Below, one piece after another: positions 1 to 5,706 of a stretch of 8,706 nt of DNA. Made by a program: the position numbers and the translations under genes. The notes below the pieces were generated by a model. That model ran no database searches. It was given only the letters and a program-made list of their open reading frames with translations, and was not told the origin of the DNA. Position 1 is the stretch's first letter. Every line of letters begins with the position of its first letter. Origin of the DNA: Pleurocapsa sp. MO_226.B13 (lineage in GTDB: Bacteria > Cyanobacteriota > Cyanobacteriia > Cyanobacteriales > Xenococcaceae); the NCBI GenBank assembly GCA_030064795.1, contig JASJEI010000462.1, positions 1 to 8,706 on the forward strand, in the 5' to 3' direction.

Positions 1-109
1 CTATAGCATTTCTCGTATTAATGAGATACACCCTGCTTAGGATAAGTTCGGAGTTCAGAGTTCGGAGTTCGGAAAATTTTGTACCTCACCTATTTGAGAA
101 AGGCTATAA
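1..109. repeat. Candidate small inverted-repeat (MITE-like) element
   Basis: Bases 1-30 and the reverse complement of 80-109 match at 22 of 30 positions. The best runs are TATAGC and TTTCTC near the tips and TGAGATACA / TGAGGTACA on the inner side. The arms enclose about 50 bp that contain a 7-bp tandem repeat (47-72). This is the shape of a small non-autonomous inverted-repeat element. The left tip coincides with the window edge, so the element may extend further left and its target-site duplication cannot be examined. No coding capacity is seen. That it is mobile is inference. Confidence 0.45.
47..72. repeat. Heptanucleotide tandem repeat (TTCGGAG type)
   Basis: Units TTCGGAG (47-53), TTCAGAG (54-60), TTCGGAG (61-67) and a partial TTCGG (68-72) follow each other without gaps. 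Read on the minus strand this is the same AACTCCG unit found at 3296-3330 and 5610-5637. It therefore belongs to one dispersed family, inserted here in the opposite orientation. Confidence 0.8.
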
Positions 110-133
110 ATAATTTTCACAACTACTTAAAGT

Positions 134-586
134 CTAATCCCGATCGTGTCTAAATCTGGGGTAATATCTGATTGAGCGATCGCGTCTATAATCTCTATAA
201 TCTCTTCGTTGTCGCTCTCGAAGATCGTCGTCTTCTTGATATCTAAGTTCTCTTCTGCGTTGTTCGGCATCTCGATAAATTCTGCCTCTGTACTCGCCAT
301 AGCATTCTTCTATTCTCTGCTCTTCTCGATAAATTCTGCCTCTATATTTCTCATTACATTCTTCTATCCTCTGGAGGCGATCTTCTCGATCTCTGTAATC
401 GAGATGTCTTTCTCTAGCTCGGTCTGCTTCTCTTCTATAATCTGATTCATGATGTCTACCTTTTGCCACAAGTTCGCGATCGACCAAGATGTTTTTCTCG
501 ACAACGTTTGGCACTATTGTTGTTGCTTCCAAAGAAGCTAAGTTGATTGAGCCAACTAAAAAACCAGCATACATTGCTTCTAACAT
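134..586 (-). CDS. Hypothetical highly charged Arg/Glu/Asp/Tyr-rich protein with an 18-aa tandem repeat
   Basis: I do not recognise a family. The 150-residue product starts with about 35 mildly hydrophobic residues (1-35, with a GFLVG stretch at 8-12). From about residue 42 to the end it is almost pure Arg, Glu, Asp and Tyr with hardly any hydrophobic residues, ending in a basic RYYPRFRHDRD tail. Residues 72-89 and 90-107 are a tandem duplication sharing QRIEEC and YRGRIYR (13 of 18 identical), each copy with one cysteine. This composition predicts an extended charged helix or a disordered region able to bind nucleic acid or acidic partners, but that is inference. Starts at 586 (MLEAM) and at 574 are both possible; neither has a good Shine-Dalgarno sequence. 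The nearest upstream gene on this strand is the RTX gene, 177 bp away across heptamer repeats, so an operon is doubtful. The long uninterrupted frame and clean periodicity favour a real gene, but low-complexity DNA can also stay open by chance. Confidence 0.5.
   Translation of the reverse strand: MLEAMYAGFLVGSINLASLEATTIVPNVVEKNILVDRELVAKGRHHESDYRREADRARERHLDYRDREDRLQRIEECNEKYRGRIYREEQRIEECYGEYRGRIYRDAEQRRRELRYQEDDDLRERQRRDYRDYRRDRSIRYYPRFRHDRD
266..373 (-). repeat. 54-bp in-frame tandem duplication inside the charged-protein gene
   Basis: Two adjacent 54-bp segments (320-373 and 266-319) encode the two 18-residue copies that share QRIEEC and YRGRIYR. On the plus strand the shared core, beginning CTCGATAAATTCTGCCTCT, appears at 271 and again at 325. 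The period is a multiple of three, so the frame is kept, as expected for a duplication under coding constraint or for recent slippage. Confidence 0.8.
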
Positions 587-602
587 GAGGTTATTTTTTA
601 AT

Positions 603-679
603 GATGAACGATGAACGATGAACGATGAAGTACAAAACTTTATTTAGTTCATAATTCATCATTCCTAATTCTGACTTCC
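603..679. repeat. Heptanucleotide repeat array (GATGAAC, then TAATTCA type)
   Basis: Starting at 603 the sequence runs in 7-bp steps: GATGAAC three times, GATGAAG, then after two unrelated heptamers TAGTTCA (645), TAATTCA (652), TCATTCC (659), TAATTCT (666) and GACTTCC (673). The part 627-679 is a near copy of 5553-5605 (about 47 of 53 positions identical). The array lies between the RTX stop and the start of the charged-protein gene. No open frame or clear promoter is visible in it. Confidence 0.8.
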
Positions 680-726
680 TTTAGAATAAAATCGGCAAGT
701 GGGAAATCAGGTGAAAGGTCAAAAGG

Positions 727-761
727 AAAGGGGAACAAGACTAATAACTAATAACTAACAA
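727..761. repeat. Heptanucleotide repeat next to the RTX gene stop (CTAATAA type)
   Basis: AAAGGGG and AACAAGA are followed by CTAATAA (741), CTAATAA (748) and CTAACAA (755), ending two bases before the RTX gene stop codon at 764. The CTAATAA units are exact; the two units before them are only loosely related to the AACAAGG units at 3268. Confidence 0.6.
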
Positions 762-763
762 AA

Positions 764-1558
764 TTAGACAATATCAAGGTCTTGCTCAACAACAAAATTA
801 ACGTCGTTGGCAATAATAGCAAAAGGTTCTCCATCAAAGGAAACTTCTCTCGAACCAGGATCGAAGCTAAAGCGATCGATTTCATCTGTATCAATGTCAA
901 AACCTTCAGCCAGTACTTCAATTTTGTCTCCTTCATCAAAAAAGAAGTCTTCGATGGTGTCGATCCCCGTACCTAAAATAGTAGCAAAGACAAAGTTATC
1001 TGCACCCAATCCCCCATTGAGAATATCGTCTCCTGCTTCTCCCTCTAAGATATCGTTGCCATCGCCACCAGATAAAGTATCTCTACCTGTACTACCGAGT
1101 AGAACATCATCTCCCGCTTCTCCAAATAGTTCGTCTTCTCCTTCTCCTCCATCCAAGGTGTCATTATCTAGACCGCCAAACAAAAAATCGTTGTCTGTTT
1201 CGCCAAACAACCGATCGTCATTATCTCCACCATCTAGGGTGTCACTACCATCTTCTCCGCCATAGAGAATATCATTGTGCAGTTCACCAAGTAACTGGTC
1301 ATTGCCATGTCCCCCCAACAAAGTATCAAAACCATCGTAGCCTAGCAGAAAATCGTCACCATCTTCTCCCGCCACATAATCCTCATTTTCTCCACCATTA
1401 ATAGTGTCGTTACCTTCAAAGCCCAGAAGAATATCATTACCCAAATAACCATCGATAATATCATCCCCTCCGCGACCATCCATGAAATCTGCTTCTGGAC
1501 TTAAGGGAAAAATAATTCTAAAATCTTCACTTTCTGGAGTACCAATATATTCAGCCAT
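764..1558 (-). CDS. RTX-type (hemolysin-type) calcium-binding repeat protein
   Basis: The 264-residue, very acidic protein is dominated by glycine/aspartate nonapeptides of the GGxGxDxLx type. Aspartates recur every nine residues from D33 to D96 and from D106 to D187, giving 18 repeat units with one single-residue register slip at about 97-106. In this family such repeats bind calcium and fold into a parallel beta-roll, usually after export by type I secretion. Residues 1-27 are a short leader with no hydrophobic signal peptide. Residues 188-264 form a repeat-free cap with NFVFA, DTIEDF and DKIEV motifs typical of the C-terminal end of cyanobacterial RTX proteins, and the chain ends in DLDIV. 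No enzymatic domain is present, so it is probably a secreted structural or surface protein rather than a toxin. The start at 1558 is supported by an AGAGG sequence at 1573-1577, although the 14-base spacing is long. No type I transporter gene lies nearby. Confidence 0.9.
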   Translation of the reverse strand: MAEYIGTPESEDFRIIFPLSPEADFMDGRGGDDIIDGYLGNDILLGFEGNDTINGGENEDYVAGEDGDDFLLGYDGFDTLLGGHGNDQLLGELHNDILYGGEDGSDTLDGGDNDDRLFGETDNDFLFGGLDNDTLDGGEGEDELFGEAGDDVLLGSTGRDTLSGGDGNDILEGEAGDDILNGGLGADNFVFATILGTGIDTIEDFFFDEGDKIEVLAEGFDIDTDEIDRFSFDPGSREVSFDGEPFAIIANDVNFVVEQDLDIV

Positions 1559-1954
1559 ATCTAATATTTTTACCTCTAATTAATCTTGAATTTATGCTTT
1601 TTAGTGCTAGCAAACATATAATTAATTGGCATTAACTAAACAGTATAAAATGAAAATAAAAAATTTGGTAAAGTAATAAAATGCTTTTTTAACGAGTTTT
1701 TTACCCTGTAAATGTTAAGAAAATTTTTTCTAGGTATAGCGAATAAAATCAAGCTTTAGTTAGAGATAAAAAAGTAACAAATTAATAAAAAAAGTTTAGT
1801 TGACAATAAATTTATTGGTTTTCGATTTTGCTCGAAGGAAATCAAAAGTAAAATATTATGAACAAAAATTAAAAAATAAGCAATATCTTTCATATAAGCT
1901 ACCGCTAAAACATAAGTTGAAAGAGTACCGATCGCTTAACTATGAGAGATAACA
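1559..1954. other. AT-rich divergent spacer between the RTX gene and gdhA
   Basis: This 396-bp gap separates two divergent genes and should contain both promoters. On the minus strand, toward the RTX gene, TATACT (1642-1647) with TTTACC (1667-1672) is a poor promoter candidate with a 19-bp spacer. On the plus strand TTGACA occurs at 1800-1805 but has no good -10 at the normal distance, and TATAAG (1893-1898) is a possible -10 for gdhA without a clear -35. No convincing NtcA box (GTA-N8-TAC) is seen. There is no open frame worth calling and, unlike the other gaps, no clear heptamer array. Confidence 0.5.
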
Positions 1955-3256
1955 ATGCAAAATCAAGACGATACCGCCTCTTTACTATCCGATGCCAGCA
2001 AAAGATTAGAAAAAGCCTTAAAACACGTAACCATTTCTGAAGATGCGATCGCGCGTTTACAGCATCCGAAGACTAGCCTCAGTGTTTCGATTCCCGTCAG
2101 AATGGACGATGGTAGTTTAAAAGTATTTTCTGGTTATCGGGTACGTTACGAAGACACTAGGGGGGCGGGAAAAGGTGGCGTTCGCTATCATCCCCACGTC
2201 AGTCTTGATGAAGTACAGTCTCTAGCTTTTTGGATGACGTTTAAATGTGCCTTACTCGATTTACCCTTTGGTGGTGCAAAGGGCGGAATTACAGTCAATC
2301 CCAAAGAATTATCCAAAGTAGAATTAGAAAGATTGAGTCGCGGTTATGTAGATGCGATCGCCGATGCTATTGGTGTAGATACTGATATTCTCGCCCCCGA
2401 TGTCTATACCAACGCCACGATTATGGGCTGGATGATGGATCAGTACAGTATTATTCAGCGTCGATTGTGTCGGGGGGTAGTAACAGGAAAGCCATTATCT
2501 TTAGGTGGTAGCAAAGGCAGAGATACAGCCACCGCCATGGGTGCATTTACCGTCATCCAAACTATGTTACACAAATTTAAGCTCAATCCCCCCGATACTA
2601 CTGTCGCCGTTCAGGGTTTTGGTAATGCGGGTGCGACTTTGGCAGGTTTACTCGCCGAGGCAAGATACAAAGTAGTTGCGGTTAGCGATTCCAAAGGAGG
2701 AATTTATGCCCCTCAAGGTTTAGATATAGCCAGCGTTAGAGAACACAAAAATCGCAACCGTGAAATGAAAGCCGTCTATTGCAAAGATAGCGTATGCAGT
2801 ATCGTAGAACATCAGGTTATTTCCAATCAAGAATTACTCGCTTTGGATGTAGATGTTTTAGTTCCCGCAGCTTTAGAAAATCAAATCACTGAGAAAAATG
2901 CAGAGGATGTTAAAGCCAAGTATATCTTTGAGGTAGCCAATGGCCCGATAACCTCCGATGCCGATAATATCTTGGCGGAGAAAGGAATCTATGTGTTCCC
3001 CGATATTTTAGTTAATGCAGGAGGTGTCACCGTTAGCTATTTTGAATGGGTACAAAATCGTAGTGGATGGTATTGGACGCTTGATGAAGTCAATCTGCGT
3101 CTACAGGAAAAAATGCGCTCAGAAGCTGAGAAAACTTGGAAAATTACCAAAGAACTCGCGATCGATGTCCGCACCGCAGCCTACGTTCACGCCCTCAAAC
3201 GCCTCGGAGAAGCCTTGGATGCTAAAGGTATGAGGGAACAATTGAGGGGGAAATAA
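1955..3256 (+). CDS. gdhA: Glutamate dehydrogenase (hexameric Glu/Leu/Phe/Val dehydrogenase family)
   Basis: The enzyme reversibly aminates 2-oxoglutarate to glutamate with NAD(P)H in the cytoplasm. In cyanobacteria it is a secondary ammonium-assimilation route beside GS-GOGAT. The 433 residues fit the usual 410-450. The family signature LPFGGAKGGITVNP lies at 103-116 with catalytic Lys109. Other substrate residues are Lys73 in GKGGVRY, Lys97 in TFKCAL and the catalytic Asp149 in LAPDV. The dinucleotide-binding loop GFGNAG is at 221-226, and an acidic residue follows in VAVSD (Asp245). The C-terminal NAGGVTVSYFEW segment (354-365) supplies Ser361. Lys73 together with Ser361 is the pattern that recognises the substrate gamma-carboxylate, so glutamate is favoured over leucine or phenylalanine. 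NADP versus NAD preference cannot be read safely. The start is the first ATG in this frame before the conserved region, with a weak GAGAG about 8 bases upstream. The gene stands alone and converges on the PadR gene. Confidence 0.93.
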   Translation: MQNQDDTASLLSDASKRLEKALKHVTISEDAIARLQHPKTSLSVSIPVRMDDGSLKVFSGYRVRYEDTRGAGKGGVRYHPHVSLDEVQSLAFWMTFKCALLDLPFGGAKGGITVNPKELSKVELERLSRGYVDAIADAIGVDTDILAPDVYTNATIMGWMMDQYSIIQRRLCRGVVTGKPLSLGGSKGRDTATAMGAFTVIQTMLHKFKLNPPDTTVAVQGFGNAGATLAGLLAEARYKVVAVSDSKGGIYAPQGLDIASVREHKNRNREMKAVYCKDSVCSIVEHQVISNQELLALDVDVLVPAALENQITEKNAEDVKAKYIFEVANGPITSDADNILAEKGIYVFPDILVNAGGVTVSYFEWVQNRSGWYWTLDEVNLRLQEKMRSEAEKTWKITKELAIDVRTAAYVHALKRLGEALDAKGMREQLRGK

Positions 3257-3260
3257 AAGG

Positions 3261-3337
3261 AACGAGGAACAAGGAACAAAGGATAGGGGACAACTAACTG
3301 CGAACTCCGAACTGCGAACTCCGAACTGCGAATTCAG
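3261..3337. repeat. 77-bp heptanucleotide array filling the gdhA/padR convergent gap
   Basis: Eleven consecutive 7-bp units in one unbroken phase: AACGAGG, AACAAGG, AACAAAG, GATAGGG, GACAACT, AACTGCG, AACTCCG, AACTGCG, AACTCCG, AACTGCG, AATTCAG. The unit drifts from an AACAAGG type to an AACTCCG type without losing register. The array begins four bases after the gdhA stop and its last unit overlaps the PadR stop codon (3334-3336). No conventional intrinsic terminator is visible between the two convergent genes, so the array occupies the place where one would be expected. Confidence 0.85.
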
Positions 3338-3873
3338 ATTGTTGACTCAAACATGGCGATCGCTTCTTCACACCAGGCTACCCACTCGGTTTCGTACCCT
3401 ATTCCTCGACGCAGGGTAAGGTACATACATTTTTCTTCTATCGATAATTCTGTACCATTAGCAAAGCGTTCTCGTTCTTTTTCTCTGCACGCTGCAAGGT
3501 TATCGCTGTGTATTTGATGACGGCGTTTTAACTCGGCAATGATTATTTCTGGGGAGACTAAATGTGCTGCTAAGGTTTTTACTAGCACTTCTTCTCTAAT
3601 CGCTGTAGGTTCGGAGGGTTGAGCGATCCACTCCGTCAGCATTTCTTTGCCTTCTTTAGTTATACGATACAGTTTTTTGTCGGGACGACCATCTTGAGGA
3701 ACGATCTCTACGGCGATCGCTCCTAATGTTTCTAGTTTGGTTAATTCTCTGTAAACTTGTTGCTGGCTGGCTTTCCAATAGTGGGTAGTACCTTCCGAAA
3801 ATTTTTTCCACAGATCGTATCCACTATGAACTTCGTTGTTTAAGGTTGCCAAAATTGTATGTGATAGAGCCAT
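3334..3873 (-). CDS. PadR-family transcriptional regulator
   Basis: The 179-residue protein has the two-part layout of the larger PadR regulators. A winged-helix DNA-binding domain occupies about 1-80, with SHTILATLNNEVHSGYDLW as first helix and turn, SQQQVYRELTKLETLGAI as recognition helix, and the wing GRPDKKLYRITKEGKEML. A helical dimerisation domain follows (about 90-175: REEVLVKTLAAHLVSPE ... GYETEWVAWCEEAIAMF), of the Vir_act_alpha_C type. Family members are mostly ligand-responsive repressors of neighbouring detoxification or efflux genes, and of themselves. This gene diverges from an efflux adaptor gene 158 bp away, which fits that role. No recognisable Shine-Dalgarno sequence precedes the start, so the exact start rests on the conserved LSHTIL beginning. 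The effector is unknown. Confidence 0.9.
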   Translation of the reverse strand: MALSHTILATLNNEVHSGYDLWKKFSEGTTHYWKASQQQVYRELTKLETLGAIAVEIVPQDGRPDKKLYRITKEGKEMLTEWIAQPSEPTAIREEVLVKTLAAHLVSPEIIIAELKRRHQIHSDNLAACREKERERFANGTELSIEEKCMYLTLRRGIGYETEWVAWCEEAIAMFESTI

Positions 3874-3915
3874 TTTTATTTAAGGAAGCAGGAAAATTTT
3901 TTAATTAAAAACTTC

Positions 3916-3982
3916 AATACTCAACAAATTGGATATATGTTAGATTAATACTCAATAAGTTGTATATAAACAAATTGTATAT
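3916..3982. promoter_or_regulatory. Candidate PadR operator region with three TTG(T/G)ATAT motifs
   Basis: In the divergent spacer, 3916-3940 and 3947-3971 are direct repeats 31 bp apart that share AATACTCAA-AA-TTG-ATATA. A third, shorter copy (AACAAATTGTATAT, 3969-3982) overlaps the end of the second. The common core TTG(T/G)ATAT starts at 3929, 3960 and 3975. The first two copies include the partial dyads CAACAAATTG and CAATAAGTTG. A 31-bp step is close to three helical turns and would place the first two copies on the same DNA face. A weak minus-strand promoter (TTGTTT 3968-3973, TATTAA 3945-3950, 17-bp spacer) would be covered by the middle copy. Binding by the adjacent PadR protein is inference from family habits. 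The motif does not match the ATGT-N8-ACAT dyad reported for some PadR proteins. Confidence 0.45.
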
Positions 3983-4031
3983 CAAATTACTAATTTATTT
4001 CAAATAGATATCTAGCAAATGTCCAACAATT

Positions 4032-5363
4032 ATGGATAAACAGCAATCAGATCGTAAACAGCCATCAGCACAGATAAGATTATCTAGGTGGCAATTAGTA
4101 TTAGTTTCCACTGCTATTTTGGGGTTCGGTATTATCTTGGGTCAAAAAACTCGGCAAGTAGAGCCTAGTCTGGCACAACCAGTAGTCGCTCGGACTCAGG
4201 GAAATATATTACCTGTAGAAACTATCGATGTAGAAGCTGCCCAATTCTATCAAACCGTCCAAACCTACACGGGAGAGGTAGAGGCATCTCGTAACAGCGA
4301 GGTAGGTTTTGAACGGGGTGGGAAGCTAATTGCAGTTTATGTAGAAGAAGGCGATCGCCTTAATTCTGGAATGCCTTTAGCTAAATTAGACACGACTAAC
4401 CTAGAAGCGGAAAAACGGGCTTTGTTGGCACAAAAAGCACAGGCTCAAGCGGTTTTAGCAGAATTGCGTAATGGAACAAGAAGCGAACAGATCGCCTCAG
4501 CACAAGCAAGTGTTAGAGATCTCCAACAGCAACTAGAATTAGAACGACTCAAAAGTTCTCGTCGAGAATATCTCTATCAAGAAGGTGCGATCGCCAGAGA
4601 ACAACTAGACGAAGTTGCTTTTAATACCAGAGCCTTAAATGAAAGATTAGCCAATGCCAAGAGCAATTTAGAAGAGTTACAAAATGGTACTAGAGCCGAA
4701 CAAATTGCAGCCCAGCAGGCAGTTGTAGATGGTTTAGTGGCTCAGATCGATAACTTAGAGATTACCATTGCTAAAAGTACTTTAAAATCTCCCTTTGAAG
4801 GAATAGTAGCTAGCCGTAATCTCGATGAAGGAACGGTAGTAGAAACAGGACAATCTGTTTTACGCTTGGTAGAAGATATTCAGCCAGAAGTAAAAATAGG
4901 TGTATCCCCTGGCGTGGCAAGCCAGATACAAATTGGTAGCAAACAACAAATCCAAATTGCTGGTGCAGAATATCAGGGTACGGTTAAATCCATTTTGCCT
5001 GAAGTAAATCCTGCCACTAGAACTCGTACCATAGTCTTAAAACTACCTGCCACTGCTAGCCGTCAAGTAGCACCAGGACAAATTGCCCGTCTGATTATCA
5101 ACCAAGACTCCTCCACCGATGGTTACTGGTTGCCGATCGATGCTTTAGTCAAGGGGGATAAGGGTTTATGGTCTTGTTTTGCAGTCGTAGAAGGCGACAG
5201 TGAAAATCTTCAAGTCGAACGCAGATATCTAGAACTATTGGAAACCAGAGAAGATCGAGTATTAGTCAGAGGCACAATACAGCCAGGAGATACCATTGTC
5301 ATCAATGGCACACATCGCCTAATTCCCGGTCAAATAGTATCGCTGCGATCGATTAGTGAGTAG
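4032..5363 (+). CDS. HlyD/RND-type membrane fusion protein (efflux periplasmic adaptor)
   Basis: This adaptor would link an inner-membrane RND or ABC pump to an outer-membrane channel across the periplasm. It has 443 residues. One N-terminal membrane anchor lies at about 20-37 (WQLVLVSTAILGFGIILG). A split biotinyl-lipoyl-like domain follows, with its first half at about 82-122 (GGKLIAVYVEEGDRL) and second half at about 249-282 (STLKSPFEGIVASRNLDEGTVV). Between them a long helical hairpin (about 123-247) contains two related segments 71 residues apart: LAELRNGTRSEQIASAQA (142-159) and LEELQNGTRAEQIAAQQA (213-230). The beta-barrel domain is at about 283-357 (PATRTRTIVLKL, APGQIARL) and a membrane-proximal domain ends the protein. 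Start at 4032 precedes the anchor directly, without a visible Shine-Dalgarno sequence. The stop TAG is followed at once by an in-frame TGA. No pump gene follows, so the partner must be elsewhere. Divergent PadR is the likely regulator. Confidence 0.9.
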   Translation: MDKQQSDRKQPSAQIRLSRWQLVLVSTAILGFGIILGQKTRQVEPSLAQPVVARTQGNILPVETIDVEAAQFYQTVQTYTGEVEASRNSEVGFERGGKLIAVYVEEGDRLNSGMPLAKLDTTNLEAEKRALLAQKAQAQAVLAELRNGTRSEQIASAQASVRDLQQQLELERLKSSRREYLYQEGAIAREQLDEVAFNTRALNERLANAKSNLEELQNGTRAEQIAAQQAVVDGLVAQIDNLEITIAKSTLKSPFEGIVASRNLDEGTVVETGQSVLRLVEDIQPEVKIGVSPGVASQIQIGSKQQIQIAGAEYQGTVKSILPEVNPATRTRTIVLKLPATASRQVAPGQIARLIINQDSSTDGYWLPIDALVKGDKGLWSCFAVVEGDSENLQVERRYLELLETREDRVLVRGTIQPGDTIVINGTHRLIPGQIVSLRSISE

Positions 5364-5371
5364 TGAGTAGC
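5355..5371. repeat. Heptanucleotide repeat overlapping the adaptor stop codon
   Basis: AGTGAGT (5355-5361) is repeated at 5362-5368 and followed by the start of a third, degenerate unit (AGC). The repeat spans the TAG stop of the adaptor gene and creates the tandem TAG TGA stop. Confidence 0.55.
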
Positions 5372-5411
5372 AAATTGAGTCTATTCATCTGAAATTTGCT
5401 GTAAATTCAAC

Positions 5412-5509
5412 AAGTCGATTGCACAGGTTGGGAAAACCCCGCCGTGCCTCGACTTTAAAACACAGCACGGACGGCTTTAATACCACCCGCAGGTGGTGGC
5501 ATCGCGTCC
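5412..5509. other. GC-rich block with complementary segments; possible structured RNA or mobile-element scar
   Basis: This block is visibly more GC-rich than its surroundings. It contains AAGTCGA (5412-5418) complementary to TCGACTT (5449-5455); CCGTGC (5442-5447) complementary to GCACGG (5465-5470); a perfect hairpin ACCACC-CGCA-GGTGGT (5482-5497); and GGACG (5469-5473) complementary to CGTCC (5505-5509) around that hairpin. The first two pairings interleave, so together they would form a pseudoknot. The octamer GTAAATTC occurs on both sides (5401-5408 and 5531-5538), which could be a target duplication or chance. The minus strand is open for about 48 codons here but has no sensible start. 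I do not recognise the RNA. The end of an IS200/IS605-type element with its guide RNA is one option. The direction of any transcript is unknown. Confidence 0.35.
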
Positions 5510-5553
5510 TCCCCTTGTCAACAGCCTGAAGTAAATTCTTTTCTTAGCCTCAG

Positions 5554-5644
5554 AAGTACAGAAGTTTATTTAGTTCATAATTCCTAATTCATAATTCTGA
5601 CTTCATGAAGACTCCGAACTACCAACTCCGAACTCCGAACTGAC
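5554..5644. repeat. Heptanucleotide repeat array (TCATAAT to AACTCCG)
   Basis: From 5575 to 5644 ten units follow in one phase: TCATAAT, TCCTAAT, TCATAAT, TCTGACT, TCATGAA, GACTCCG, AACTACC, AACTCCG, AACTCCG, AACTGAC. The left part (from 5553) is the near copy of 627-679; the right part is the AACTCCG family seen at 3296-3330. So two repeat types found separately elsewhere are joined here in register. Confidence 0.85.
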
Positions 5645-5706
5645 CACTAAAAACGATCGCACCATAACATCAAATTTTTCAAACAATTACTGAGACTCTA
5701 ATCTTA

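Noticed and set aside
209..445. 78-codon plus-strand open frame with hydrophobic residues
   Set aside because: It lies opposite the charged low-complexity gene, and its Phe/Ser/Ile content follows from reading Arg/Glu/Asp/Tyr codons in reverse. It has no supporting motif.
603..630. CRISPR-like short direct repeats
   Set aside because: The units are 7 bp and contiguous, with no unique spacers; this is a heptamer tandem repeat and no cas gene is near.
807..1265. 152-codon plus-strand open frame rich in Ser and Pro
   Set aside because: It is the antisense image of the RTX repeats; periodic Gly/Asp codons read backwards give Ser/Pro/Lys. The minus-strand frame has clear family motifs.
1800..1829. 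TTGACA promoter upstream of gdhA
   Set aside because: No acceptable -10 hexamer follows at 16-18 bp (only GATTTT), so a perfect -35 match in AT-rich DNA is not enough.
1926..1939. NtcA-like site GTA-CCGATCGC-TTA upstream of gdhA
   Set aside because: The second half-site is TTA instead of TAC, and the position directly in front of the start is unsuitable. It overlaps an ordinary CGATCG sequence.
3015..3233. 72-codon frame inside gdhA
   Set aside because: It overlaps the conserved C-terminal part of glutamate dehydrogenase in another frame and has no independent support.
5440..5475. Intrinsic terminator for the adaptor gene
   Set aside because: A GC stem exists (CCGTGC/GCACGG), but the loop is 17 bases and no T-run follows (CTTTAATACC), so it does not meet the usual form.
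5401..5538. 8-bp GTAAATTC target-site duplication around the GC-rich block
   Set aside because: An AT-rich octamer repeated once within 140 bp is plausible by chance and no terminal inverted repeats adjoin it; mentioned only as a possibility.
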